DNA of 48,149 nucleotides, taken from contig JBIQLN010000026.1 of NCBI GenBank assembly GCA_044464225.1, forward strand, positions 1 to 48,149, written 5' to 3'. This DNA is from 66-474 sp044464225. Lineage in GTDB: Bacteria > Pseudomonadota > Gammaproteobacteria > Xanthomonadales > Rhodanobacteraceae. Under the pieces are notes generated by a model. The model did no database searches. It had not been told where the DNA came from and was given only the letters and a program-made list of their open reading frames with translations. A program made the position numbers and the translations under genes. The stretch's first letter is position 1. The number at the start of each line of letters is the position of its first letter. Below, piece after piece: positions 16,626 to 25,120 of the stretch.

Positions 16626-18119
16626 ATGGTGCACACAAGCGAAGTCGCGGATCCCGCAGCCGATGCACCAAGGTTCATGGGTCATCCCCGTTTGCTGTGG
16701 ATGCTCCTGTTCGTCACAGTCTGGTTCAACTTCGCGTTCTACGGCTTCCGCGCATTCCTTGCGCCCTATGCCGCCGAGGCGTTCTTTCCAGGCTTGCCCG
16801 AAGCGCAGGCGGTGCAGCGGGCCAACCTGCTGTTCGCGGGTTTCGGCACGCTGCTGTATGCGCTGACGATCCTCGGCGGATGGGTCGCCGACAATGTGCT
16901 GGGCGAAGTGCGCGCGCTGCGGCTCTCGCTGTGGCTGATGATTCCGGCTTTGCTGGGCATGGCCTCGCCCACGCGCGAAGGCTTCGTAATGGCGCTCGCC
17001 GCCTTCGTGCTGGCCGCGGGCCTGAACATTCCGCTGACGGTACTGGTCGGGCGCAACTACGCGAAGAACGATCCGAAACGCGACGCCGGCTACACGCTCT
17101 ACTACCTCGCAATCAACTTCGGCGGCTTCATCGCACCCTTCATCTGCGCCGCGTGGATCGGCGCGCATTACGGCTATCGCTGGGGTTTCGTGGCCGCGGC
17201 GGCCGGCACGCTGATGGGCACGCTCGCGTTCGAATGGCGACATCGCAAACTGCCGGGCGCGGACGACAACCCGCGCTTCCATCGGCGCTGGTCGACCCCG
17301 GTGGTGGTGGCGGCCTGGCTGGTGCTGGTCGTCCCGACCGCCCTGTTGATGTCCCATCCGGACGTGCTGCACGGCGCGGTGTACGCGCTGATGGCCGCAT
17401 TGATCGTGTACTTCGTGGTGGGGTGCCGGCGCCGCGGCGATCGCGTGCAGAACCATCGCTACATCGCGCTGTTGCTGCTGTTCATCGCGCTGGTGGTGTT
17501 CTGGGCGATGAGCCTGCTCTCGGCCAGCGCCCTCAACTTTTTCGCGCGGGACCACGTGGCGCCATTGTGGAGCGGCCAACTCTTCGGACTGGGTTGGAAT
17601 TACACCCTGTTCCAGTCGGTGAACCCGCTGTACATCCTTGTCCTGGCGCCTTTCATGGCGATGCTGTGGCCGTGGCTGGAACGCCACGGACTCAACCCCG
17701 TCACGCCCCGCAAGTTCGGGATCGGCCTGCTGCTCGTGGCGCTCGGCTACGGGCTGCTGTGGTTCGCGATCGGGCAGCTGCAGCTTCCGGGTGGCAAGGT
17801 CGCGGCCTGGACGCTGCTGGTGAATTACCTGTTGTCGACGGTGGGCGAACTGGCGCTGTCGCCGATCGGTTATGCGCTGATCGGCAAGCTCGCTGCGCCG
17901 GACGAAACCTCCCTCGCGATGGGAGGCTGGTTCTTCGGCGTGGGCGTTTCCTACGACTTGTCCGGGCAGATCGCGGCCATGACCACCGCGCACGGCAACG
18001 TCGGGATCGGCGGCTATGAACACGTGTTCGGGATATTGCTGGTTGGCGGCGTTCTGATCGCCTTGGCGTACCTGGTCGCCGCGCCGTGGATCGTGAAGCT
18101 GATGCACGGCGTCCGTTGA
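16626..18119 (+). CDS. POT-family (MFS) transporter lacking proton-coupling motifs
   Basis: A 497-residue protein with about 12-14 membrane segments and the general POT/PTR architecture; known members import di- and tripeptides with protons. Similarity to the next gene is clear (GHPRLLWML...FAFY in helix 1; GELALSPIGYALIGKLAAP in helix 10). The TM1 ExxER motif, intact in the neighbour as EFWERFAFY, is TVWFNFAFY here, and the TM4 GLFKPN motif is GLNIPL. The helix-10 Glu is kept. Proton coupling is therefore probably altered; substrate is unknown. A further in-frame ATG at 16677 is possible, but the first is preceded by a G-rich box. Confidence 0.85.
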   Translation: MVHTSEVADPAADAPRFMGHPRLLWMLLFVTVWFNFAFYGFRAFLAPYAAEAFFPGLPEAQAVQRANLLFAGFGTLLYALTILGGWVADNVLGEVRALRLSLWLMIPALLGMASPTREGFVMALAAFVLAAGLNIPLTVLVGRNYAKNDPKRDAGYTLYYLAINFGGFIAPFICAAWIGAHYGYRWGFVAAAAGTLMGTLAFEWRHRKLPGADDNPRFHRRWSTPVVVAAWLVLVVPTALLMSHPDVLHGAVYALMAALIVYFVVGCRRRGDRVQNHRYIALLLLFIALVVFWAMSLLSASALNFFARDHVAPLWSGQLFGLGWNYTLFQSVNPLYILVLAPFMAMLWPWLERHGLNPVTPRKFGIGLLLVALGYGLLWFAIGQLQLPGGKVAAWTLLVNYLLSTVGELALSPIGYALIGKLAAPDETSLAMGGWFFGVGVSYDLSGQIAAMTTAHGNVGIGGYEHVFGILLVGGVLIALAYLVAAPWIVKLMHGVR

Positions 18120-18138
18120 ACCTTTGCAAGGGCCATCC

Positions 18139-19650
18139 ATGATCGAAGCCATCGACAACGCGACGTTGCCGGCCACGCCGGATTTTCCGCAACGGCTCGG
18201 GCACCCCAAGCCGCTGTGGATGCTGTTCATGACGGAGTTCTGGGAACGTTTCGCGTTCTACAGCGTGAGCTGGGCGCTGGCGCTGTACATCGTGCAGCAG
18301 TTCTACCACGGCGATCCGGCGGGACAGGCCTGGGCCAGCGGCATCTTCGGCGCGTACACCGCGCTGATCTACGGCACTTGCCTGTTCGGCGGATGGGTCG
18401 CGGATCGCGTGATCGGCTACCAGCGCACCATCCTGATGGGCGCGCTGGTGATGGCGATCGGCCTGTTCGTGATGATGCTGCCGTCGCGCGCGATGCTGCT
18501 GCTTGGGCTCGCTCTGGTGATCGTCGGCGACGGCCTGTTCAAGCCCAATATCTCCACCATGGTCGGGCAACTTTACGGGCGCGACGATCCGCGCCGCGAT
18601 CGCGGTTTCACGCTGTTCTACATGGGTATCAATGCGGGCGCGCTGGTCGCGCCGCTTTTGACCGGCTGGCTGGCGACGTATTTCACCGCGACACCGACGC
18701 AGCAGAACTTCCGACTGGTGTTCGCGGCGGCCGGCATCGGCATGCTGGCCAGCCTTGTGTGGTTCTGGTTCGGCCGCCGGCAATTGCGGCATGTCGGACG
18801 CCCCGCGCCGGGTGCGGAAGGCATGTCGCGCGTGGCGTGGGTGCTGCTGGGCGTCGTGATCGCCGTGCCGCTGGTGTACCTGCTGCTGTCGAAGATCGGC
18901 GCGGACGGCCTGCAATGGCTGCTCGGCATCCTGTTCGTGATCGTCGCGGCCATGCTGCTCGTGGAAGCCGCACGCCACGATCGCGTGCAGGTGCACCGCG
19001 TCATCGCGATGCTGATCATCTTCGCCTTCAATGTGCTGTTCTGGATGTTCTACTACCAGTTCGGCACGTCGTTCAATTTCCTCGCCGAGAACATCGTGGA
19101 CCGGGTGATGCCGGGCGGCTGGACGTTTCCGGTGGGCTGGTTCCAGTCGGTGAGCCCGCTCTCGATCATCGTGTTCGCGCCGCTGGTGACGCTGGCATGG
19201 GCGGCGCTGGACCGCCGCGGGATGGAACCGTCCATCCCGCGCAAGTTCGGCTTCGGGCTGGTGTTCAACGGCCTCGGATTCCTGGTGCTGATGTTCGCGC
19301 TGGCGAAACTGCTGGGGGCGAACGGCCTGATTCCATTGTGGCCGCTGATGCTGTGTTACGTGCTGCAGACGTGGGGCGAGTTGTGCCTGTCGCCGATCGG
19401 CTTGTCGATGGTGACCAAACTCGCGCCGCCACGGCTGGTGGGCTTCGCCATGGGCGGCTGGTTCCTCTCGCTGGCGGTCGGCGGCAATCTTTCCGGGCTT
19501 TTTGCCAGCCGCGTCGCCGGCAGCGGGGGGATGACCGTCGCGTCCGCGCTGTCGGGATTCACCTTCGGATTCTGGCTGCTGCTGGGCGCGGGCGTGCTGC
19601 TGTTGCTGATCTCGCCGCTGGTGAACCGACTGATGCACGGGATCCGCTAG
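18139..19650 (+). CDS. POT-family proton-coupled oligopeptide transporter
   Basis: A 503-residue inner-membrane peptide/H+ symporter of the PTR2/POT family. Helix 1 carries the intact ExxERFxFY motif (EFWERFAFYS), helix 4 the GDGLFKPNISTMVG motif with its Lys, and helix 10 the GELCLSPIGLSMVTKLAP motif. Around 14 hydrophobic segments are visible and length fits bacterial PTR2 proteins with the HA-HB insertion. ATG at 18139 is taken; 18124 (TTG) is an alternative with no better support. It follows the first transporter by 19 bp and is probably in one transcript with it. Confidence 0.92.
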   Translation: MIEAIDNATLPATPDFPQRLGHPKPLWMLFMTEFWERFAFYSVSWALALYIVQQFYHGDPAGQAWASGIFGAYTALIYGTCLFGGWVADRVIGYQRTILMGALVMAIGLFVMMLPSRAMLLLGLALVIVGDGLFKPNISTMVGQLYGRDDPRRDRGFTLFYMGINAGALVAPLLTGWLATYFTATPTQQNFRLVFAAAGIGMLASLVWFWFGRRQLRHVGRPAPGAEGMSRVAWVLLGVVIAVPLVYLLLSKIGADGLQWLLGILFVIVAAMLLVEAARHDRVQVHRVIAMLIIFAFNVLFWMFYYQFGTSFNFLAENIVDRVMPGGWTFPVGWFQSVSPLSIIVFAPLVTLAWAALDRRGMEPSIPRKFGFGLVFNGLGFLVLMFALAKLLGANGLIPLWPLMLCYVLQTWGELCLSPIGLSMVTKLAPPRLVGFAMGGWFLSLAVGGNLSGLFASRVAGSGGMTVASALSGFTFGFWLLLGAGVLLLLISPLVNRLMHGIR

Positions 19651-19664
19651 CAGATGTATTCACT

Positions 19665-19700
19665 CGTCGTCCCGGCGAAAGTCGGGACCCAGTGACTTTC
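19665..19700. repeat. Short palindromic repeat (CGTCCCGGCGAAAGTCGGGAC)
   Basis: The stem GTCCCGG-CGAAAG-TCGGGAC with flanking CACTCGTC and CCAGTGACTTTC is the kind of hairpin that recurs in Lysobacterales intergenic regions. It lies in the 232-bp gap between the second transporter and marR (convergent), which otherwise shows GC-rich, non-coding sequence. Confidence 0.55.
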
Positions 19701-19882
19701 GCCCAACCCGACATCAAGGTCGGTGGCAAACTCGCCGCTTCCCGCGGCTCGCCCTTCGGGCCATCGGCTTCGCCGATGTTCCCTCCGGCATCCTGCTACG
19801 CAGTCCGGATATCGCTTCGCGACTGCGGAAGGCGGCGCGTAGCGCGGGCGCCATGGACGGCGAGAGGGAAAACGGATCTTCG

Positions 19883-20356
19883 CTAGGATTCCGTCGGCAT
19901 CAGCTTCTCGAGGATGCGCGCCAGCGCACGCTGTTCCTCGTCGTTCAGGCGTTCCAGGAACTCGCGCTCATGCCGGCGTGCGAGCGGCGCCACCGCGTCG
20001 TGGATGCGCCAGCCTGCCGCCGACAATCGCAATACCGAGCGCCGCTTGTCGCCGGCGTGCACGCGGCGCAACACGCGCCCTTTTTCGACCAGCCGCGCCA
20101 GCGCGCGGCTGATCGCCACCTTGTCCATCGCGGTCAATCGCGCGACCTGCCGCGCCGACAAACCCTCGCCGTCGTAGCGCGCCAGCACCGCCATCACCCG
20201 CCATTCGATGGTGCCGAGGTCGAAGCGCTGCTGGTATTCGTCCGCGATAGCCTGACTGACCGTGTTGGACACGATCGACAGCTGGTACGGCACGAATTTT
20301 TCAAGTTCGATGGGGGCGTGGCGGGGCACAGCGACTGCGGTTGCAAATGGTTTCAT
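19883..20356 (-). CDS. MarR-family regulator, divergent from hppD
   Basis: A 157-residue winged-helix regulator. The DNA-binding core is at about residues 48-115: IEWRVMAVLARYDGEGLSARQVARLTAMDKVAISRALARLVEKGRVLRR (recognition helix KVAISRALARLVEKG), wing DKRRSVLRLSAAG. Flanking N- and C-terminal helices form the expected dimer interface. The start codon ATG at 20356 lies inside a perfect inverted repeat and only 8 bases after a TACAAT box, so the message is probably leaderless. Position suggests control of the tyrosine/homogentisate genes and of itself; the ligand is likely an aromatic acid (inference). Confidence 0.88.
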   Translation of the reverse strand: MKPFATAVAVPRHAPIELEKFVPYQLSIVSNTVSQAIADEYQQRFDLGTIEWRVMAVLARYDGEGLSARQVARLTAMDKVAISRALARLVEKGRVLRRVHAGDKRRSVLRLSAAGWRIHDAVAPLARRHEREFLERLNDEEQRALARILEKLMPTES

Positions 20357-20386
20357 TTGAAACTATTGTAATGCTTGGTTTTGCGA
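20341..20386. promoter_or_regulatory. Divergent marR/hppD promoter with inverted-repeat operator
   Basis: Rightward: -35 TTGCAA (20341-20346), 17-bp spacer, -10 TATTGT (20364-20369). Leftward, on the minus strand: -35 TGGACG, 17-bp spacer, -10 TACAAT ending 8 bases before the marR ATG. A perfect inverted repeat GTTTCA-TT-TGAAAC (20350-20363) lies inside the rightward spacer and over the marR start, so one bound MarR dimer could block both directions. Confidence 0.55.
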
Positions 20387-20483
20387 TCGTCCATGATCGC
20401 CGCGTGGCCGAAACTCCCGGAACATCACGGCTCTCGGTCCACCAACACCAGAACGGGCTACCTGCCCTGACTTTCCACAAAAG
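20384..20483. repeat. ~100-bp diverged intergenic repeat, copy B
   Basis: Starts GCGATCGTCCATGATCGCCGC and ends CCAGAACGGGCTACCTGCCC then TGACTTTCCAC, matching copy A (9698-9797) at both ends. It lies in the hppD leader, just right of the divergent promoter; its left end supplies the putative -35 of the marR promoter. Confidence 0.75.
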
Positions 20484-20505
20484 CTAGCTTTTTCGGAGGT
20501 TTTCC

Positions 20506-21594
20506 ATGAGCGCCCAACCCAACACCGGCATGCGGCCGACCACCTTCGAGAACCCGATGGGCGTGGACGGTTTCGAATTCGTCGAATTCGCGGCGCCCGA
20601 TCCGAAGCTGCTGCACGACCTGTTCCGGCGCCTGGGTTTCACGCCCGTGGCCAAGCACAAGAACAAGGCCATCACCCTGTATCGCCAGGGTGGCTGCAAC
20701 CTGCTGGTGAACGAACAGCCCGATTCGTTTGCCGCGGATTTCGCGAAGGCACACGGCCCCTGCGCCTGCGGCTTTGCGATCCGCTTTGCCCATCCCGCCT
20801 CCGAAGTGCTGCAGGCCACGCTGAAGAACGGCGCCAAGGAAATCGCGCACAAGCCCGACACCCGCGCGGTGGATGCGCCGGTCATCGAAGGCATCGGCGG
20901 CTGCATGCTGTATCTCGTCGACCGGTACGGCAACTCGGGCTCGGTGTTCGACGATTACGAATGGCTGGTGCCGGAATCGCAGCGTGATCCGAAGGGTTTC
21001 GGCCTCACCTTCATCGACCATTTGACCCACAACGTGAATTTCGGCGAGATGGCGAAATGGGCGGATTACTACGAACGCCTGTTCAACTTCCGCGAGATCA
21101 AGTATTTCGACATCAAGGGCGCCAAGACCGGCCTGGTCTCCAAGGCCATGACGGCGCCGGACGGCATGGTACGCATTCCGCTCAACGAATCGAACGATCC
21201 GAAGTCGCAGATCAACGAATACCTCGACGAGTACAAAGGCGAAGGCATCCAGCACATCGCGCTGTTCACCGACAACATTTACGAGACGGTGGAAAAGATG
21301 CGCGAAGCGGGCGTCGAGTTCCTCGACACGCCGGACACCTATTTCGAGGTGATCGACACCCGCATGCCGAACCATGGCGAGGACGTGCCGCGGCTGGCGA
21401 AGAACAAGATCCTGATCGACGCCGACATGGAAACGAAGAAGAAGCTGCTGCTGCAGATCTTCACCCAGAACTGCATCGGCCCGATCTTCTTCGAGATTAT
21501 CCAGCGCAAGGGCAACGAAGGTTTCGGCGAGGGCAACTTCCAGGCCCTGTTCGAATCGATCGAGCGCGACCAGATGCGGCGCGGGGTGCTGTAA
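20506..21594 (+). CDS. hppD: 4-hydroxyphenylpyruvate dioxygenase
   Basis: Fe(II) dioxygenase converting 4-hydroxyphenylpyruvate to homogentisate. The 362-residue protein has two vicinal-oxygen-chelate halves. Iron ligands expected of the family are visible: His in FIDHLTHNV, His in GIQHIALFT and Glu in GPIFFEIIQRKG, followed by the C-terminal GFGEGNFQALFESIE that closes the active site. A GGAGG box lies seven bases before the ATG. It is the first gene of hppD-hmgA-fahA, with 60 bp and then 16 bp between genes. Confidence 0.96.
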   Translation: MSAQPNTGMRPTTFENPMGVDGFEFVEFAAPDPKLLHDLFRRLGFTPVAKHKNKAITLYRQGGCNLLVNEQPDSFAADFAKAHGPCACGFAIRFAHPASEVLQATLKNGAKEIAHKPDTRAVDAPVIEGIGGCMLYLVDRYGNSGSVFDDYEWLVPESQRDPKGFGLTFIDHLTHNVNFGEMAKWADYYERLFNFREIKYFDIKGAKTGLVSKAMTAPDGMVRIPLNESNDPKSQINEYLDEYKGEGIQHIALFTDNIYETVEKMREAGVEFLDTPDTYFEVIDTRMPNHGEDVPRLAKNKILIDADMETKKKLLLQIFTQNCIGPIFFEIIQRKGNEGFGEGNFQALFESIERDQMRRGVL

Positions 21595-21654
21595 GTAGCG
21601 GCGAATCGACTTTCGACCTTCTCCCTCCGGGAGGGGGTCTGGAGAGCAAAGCGC

Positions 21655-22989
21655 ATGAGCAGCGGCGAGCAAATCAGAGCGGATCGCGGACGCTATCTTT
21701 CAGGCTTCGGGAATGAACACGCAAGCGAGGCGCTGGGAGGCGCCCTGCCCATCGGGCAGAACTCGCCGCAGAAGGTGCCGTACGGGTTGTACGCGGAGCA
21801 GTTGTCCGGCACCGCGTTCACCGCACCCCGGCACGCCAATCGGCGAAGCTGGCTGTACCGGATTCGTCCGGCCGCGCTGCACGGCGCGTTCGAGACGTAC
21901 GCCCAGCCGCGCTTCCACAACCGTTTCGACGAAGCGCCAGCCCCGCCCGACCAGATGCGCTGGAGCCCGTTTCCGCTGCCCGACGCGCCGACCGATTTCG
22001 TGGACGGCCTGTTCGCAATGGGCGGCAACGGTTCGGCGGCTTCGCAAACGGGCGTCGGGATCCACCTGTACGCCTGCAACAGGCCCATGCAGGGGCGCTT
22101 CTTCTACGACGCCGACGGCGAACTGGTGATCGTGCCGCAGCAAGGCCGCTTGCGGATCGCGACCGAGTTCGGCGTACTGGACATCGAACCGCAGCAGATC
22201 GCATTGATCCCGCGCGGGGTGCGTTTTCGCGTGGACCTGCCGGACGGCAGCGCGCGCGGCTATCTCTGCGAGAACTTCGGCGCGCACCTGCGACTGCCGG
22301 AACTCGGTCCCATCGGCAGCAACGGCAACGCCAACGCGCGCGACTTCGAGGCGCCGGTGGCAGCCTACGAAGACGTTTCCGGCCAGTTCGAGTTGATCGC
22401 CAAGTTCCAGGGCAACCTGTGGCGCGCGGCGATCGACCATTCGCCGCTCGACGTGGTCGCCTGGCACGGCAGCAACGTGCCTTGCCGCTACGATCTGCGC
22501 CGCTTCAACACCATCGGTTCGATCAGCTACGACCACCCCGACCCGTCGATCTTCACGGTGCTGACGTCGCCCAGCGACACGCCCGGTACCGCCAACGTGG
22601 ATTTCGCGATCTTCCCGCCGCGCTGGCTGGTGGCCGAACACACCTTCCGGCCACCTTGGTTCCACCGCAACATCGCATCCGAATTCATGGGCCTGATCCA
22701 CGGCGAGTACGACGCCAAGGACGCCTCCGCCGGTGGCGGTTTCGTGCCGGGCGGCGCGTCGCTGCACAACTGCATGAGCGGGCACGGCCCGGACGCCGCC
22801 AGCCACGCCAGGGCGCTGGCGGCGGACACCAGCAAGCCGCAGCACGTCGCCGATACCATGGCGTTCATGTTCGAGACGCGTTGCGTGATTCATCCGACCA
22901 GGCAGGCGCTGGAGGCGCCGCAACGCCAACGCGACTACCAGGATTGCTGGCAGGGATTGCAGAAGCACTTCGATCCGTCGCAACGTTGA
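21655..22989 (+). CDS. hmgA: Homogentisate 1,2-dioxygenase
   Basis: Fe(II) dioxygenase that opens homogentisate to maleylacetoacetate. The 444-residue protein starts with the family segment YLSGFGNEHASEA and QNSPQKVPYGLYAEQLSGTAFTAPR. Metal-ligand and active-site region: PPWFHRNIASEFMGLIHGEY, then GFVPGGASLHNCMSGHGPD. The VVAWHGSNVPCRYDL segment is also typical. Length is normal. Loss of this gene in other bacteria gives brown pyomelanin, a known phenotype of the family. A palindrome CTCCCTCCGGGAG sits in the 60-bp spacer upstream. Confidence 0.96.
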   Translation: MSSGEQIRADRGRYLSGFGNEHASEALGGALPIGQNSPQKVPYGLYAEQLSGTAFTAPRHANRRSWLYRIRPAALHGAFETYAQPRFHNRFDEAPAPPDQMRWSPFPLPDAPTDFVDGLFAMGGNGSAASQTGVGIHLYACNRPMQGRFFYDADGELVIVPQQGRLRIATEFGVLDIEPQQIALIPRGVRFRVDLPDGSARGYLCENFGAHLRLPELGPIGSNGNANARDFEAPVAAYEDVSGQFELIAKFQGNLWRAAIDHSPLDVVAWHGSNVPCRYDLRRFNTIGSISYDHPDPSIFTVLTSPSDTPGTANVDFAIFPPRWLVAEHTFRPPWFHRNIASEFMGLIHGEYDAKDASAGGGFVPGGASLHNCMSGHGPDAASHARALAADTSKPQHVADTMAFMFETRCVIHPTRQALEAPQRQRDYQDCWQGLQKHFDPSQR

Positions 22990-23005
22990 GCACAAGGGGC
23001 AACGC

Positions 23006-24001
23006 ATGAAACTCGCAACCCTCAAGGAAGGCGGCCGGGATGGCACGCTGATCGTCGTCAGCCGCGACCTGGCCCACGGCGTTCGCGCCACCGGCATCGC
23101 ACCGACGCTGCAGGCGGCGCTGGACGACTGGCAGGACGCCGCGCCCCGGCTGCACGCGCTGTACGACGCGCTTTGCATGCACCGCCACAAGGCGGTCGAG
23201 CACGCCTTCGAACTGGATTTCGCCGCATTGGCCGCGCCATTCCCGCGCGCTTACGAATTCGTGGACGGCAGCGCGTACCTGCCGCACGTGGAACGGGTGC
23301 GCAAGGCGCGCGGTGCGACGGTGCCGGAAACCTTCTACACCGACCCCCTGATGTACCAGGCCACCAGCGCGGGCTTTCTCGGTCCGCGCGATCCCGTGAT
23401 CGTGCCCAGCGAGGACTACGGCATCGACCTCGAAGCCGAAGTCGTGGTGGTCACCGACGACGTGCCGATGGCGGTGACGCCCGAGCACGCGTCGCGGCAC
23501 ATCCAGTTGGTCGGCCTGGTGAACGATGTCTCGTTGCGCAACCTGATTCCCGCGGAACTGGCCAAGGGTTTCGGCTTCCTGCAGTCCAAGCCGCGCTCGG
23601 CATTGTCGCCGGTGCTGGTGACGCCCGACGAACTGCGCGACGCGTGGCGGGACGACAAGCTGCACCTGCCGATGCGGACCTGGATCAACGGGCAATGGTT
23701 CGGCGAAGCCGAAGCCGGCGAGGACATGCAATTCAATTTCGCACAACTGGTCGCGCATGCGGCAAAAACCCGGCCGCTGGCCGCCGGCACCATCGTGGGC
23801 TCGGGCACCATCGCCAACCAGGACACCTCGCGCGGCGCATCCTGCCTCGCCGAACAACGCACGGTGGAAAAGCTGCGCGATGGCGAAGCGGTGACGCCGT
23901 TCCTGAAATACGGCGACACCGTGAAGATCGACATGCACGACATCGACGGCAATTCGATCTTCGGTGCCATCGAGCAGAAGATCGAACCACCCGCCGACTG
24001 A
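23006..24001 (+). CDS. fahA: Fumarylacetoacetate hydrolase (FahA-type)
   Basis: Hydrolyses fumarylacetoacetate to fumarate and acetoacetate, the last step of tyrosine breakdown. The 331-residue protein is of the bacterial FahA type with its own N-terminal domain (about residues 1-75), then the catalytic domain: metal ligands in GIDLEAEVVVVTDD (Glu, Glu, Asp region), VGLVNDVSLRN and later GTIVGSGTIANQD. It follows hmgA by 16 bp. Maleylacetoacetate isomerase, which would supply its substrate, is not found between hmgA and fahA or immediately downstream. Confidence 0.92.
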   Translation: MKLATLKEGGRDGTLIVVSRDLAHGVRATGIAPTLQAALDDWQDAAPRLHALYDALCMHRHKAVEHAFELDFAALAAPFPRAYEFVDGSAYLPHVERVRKARGATVPETFYTDPLMYQATSAGFLGPRDPVIVPSEDYGIDLEAEVVVVTDDVPMAVTPEHASRHIQLVGLVNDVSLRNLIPAELAKGFGFLQSKPRSALSPVLVTPDELRDAWRDDKLHLPMRTWINGQWFGEAEAGEDMQFNFAQLVAHAAKTRPLAAGTIVGSGTIANQDTSRGASCLAEQRTVEKLRDGEAVTPFLKYGDTVKIDMHDIDGNSIFGAIEQKIEPPAD

Positions 24002-24120
24002 CCCCGTCAGGGTGCCAGGCACGCGACATCTTCAATACCGGCCGGGGCGGCGGCTGCAACGCTAAGGTAAACTTGGAACCTGATCGGCGCCCATGCCGCC
24101 ATCTGGCATCGAACACCATC

Positions 24121-24894
24121 ATGGAATCGCGTTCGTCATCTTCCCGCGAAAGTGCGCCTGCCGAGCGCCGCACGGGCATTCCTTCGAATGACGGCGACGC
24201 CGCGCATTTCTGCTCGTCCTGTGCATTCGCCGAAGCCTGTGCCGTGGCCGGTTACGGCAAGTCCGAACTGTCGGAGTTGCACTGCCTGGTCGAACACGTC
24301 GGCCCGTTCGAACCGGGCCAGCGCCTGTTCCGTTCGGGCGATGCCTTCCGCGCGCTGTTCGCGGTACGCAGCGGCATGGTGAAAACCACGCTGGTCGATG
24401 CCGAAGGGCGCGAGCAGGTGCTGGGCTTCTACCTGCCGGGCGAATTGATCGGGCTGGACGCGATCTATCCCGAGCATTACCCGTGCGACGCGATCGCGCT
24501 GGAAGTCACCGAGTGCTGCCGCTTCTCCTTCCCGGCGATGAGCGCACTCGCGGCGCGCCAGCCGCGCGTGCAGCAACATCTGTTCCGGTTGCTCAGCAAG
24601 GAGCTGGGTTCCGCCACGTTGCTGGCCGGTGACCATTCCGCCGACGAACGGCTGGCCGCATTCCTGGTGGACCTCGGCGACCGCTACGCCGCCCGCGGAT
24701 TGTCCGGCACGGAGTTCCGGCTCAGCATGGCACGCGCCGACATCGCCAACTACCTGCGGCTTGCCGCCGAAACCGTCAGCCGCGTGCTCGGCCGCTTCCG
24801 CGAGCAGAAGCTCATCGCGATCGACGGCCGCAAGGTCGAACTGCTGGATCCGCCGCGATTGCGCGAACTGGCGCGCTGCGTCTTGAATGTTTGA
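24121..24894 (+). CDS. fnr: FNR-type Crp-family oxygen-responsive regulator
   Basis: A 257-residue Crp/Fnr regulator. The N-terminus has HFCSSCAFAEAC, a Cys-x2-Cys-x5-Cys arrangement identical in spacing to the [4Fe-4S] ligands of E. coli FNR, and a further Cys in EHYPCDAIALEV is well placed as the fourth. The cNMP-like beta-roll spans about residues 55-150 and the helix-turn-helix about 190-240 (MARADIANYLRLAAETVSRVLGRF, with the E-SR recognition signature). It likely controls the switch to low oxygen. It follows fahA by 119 bp in the same direction; linkage to tyrosine catabolism may be only positional. Confidence 0.87.
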   Translation: MESRSSSSRESAPAERRTGIPSNDGDAAHFCSSCAFAEACAVAGYGKSELSELHCLVEHVGPFEPGQRLFRSGDAFRALFAVRSGMVKTTLVDAEGREQVLGFYLPGELIGLDAIYPEHYPCDAIALEVTECCRFSFPAMSALAARQPRVQQHLFRLLSKELGSATLLAGDHSADERLAAFLVDLGDRYAARGLSGTEFRLSMARADIANYLRLAAETVSRVLGRFREQKLIAIDGRKVELLDPPRLRELARCVLNV

Positions 24895-24935
24895 CCATGC
24901 GATCCCTTTGATTGCCGGCGCTGCACCCGTCCACT

Positions 24936-25120
24936 CGTCATTCCGGACGCGCACGGCGCGATCCGGAATCGGTCAGGCGCTTGCAGGCGCATGATGCGTT
25001 CGGTCGGCTGAGCGTCTGGTCTGCAAACCGATTGACTGCGCCGCCTGCGGCGTTCGTGTTTGTTGTCCTGCAAACGCAGTCAGGTTCCGCATGCGCTTCG
25101 CGCGAACGGCCCCGGAATGA
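24936..25120. repeat. Long inverted-repeat element, relative of 6377-6498
   Basis: Outer arms CGTCATTCCGG (24936-24946) and GCCCCGGAATGA (25109-25120); inner GATCCGGAATCGGTCAGGCGC and CAGTCAGGTTCCGC stretches are imperfectly paired. It takes up most of the 349-bp gap between fnr and the SirB2 gene; the remaining sequence (25121-25243) shows no gene. Confidence 0.65.

Noticed and set aside
24936..25120. Possible CRISPR or tRNA-like structure
   Set aside because: There are no regularly spaced direct repeats and no cloverleaf; the pattern is an inverted-repeat element.
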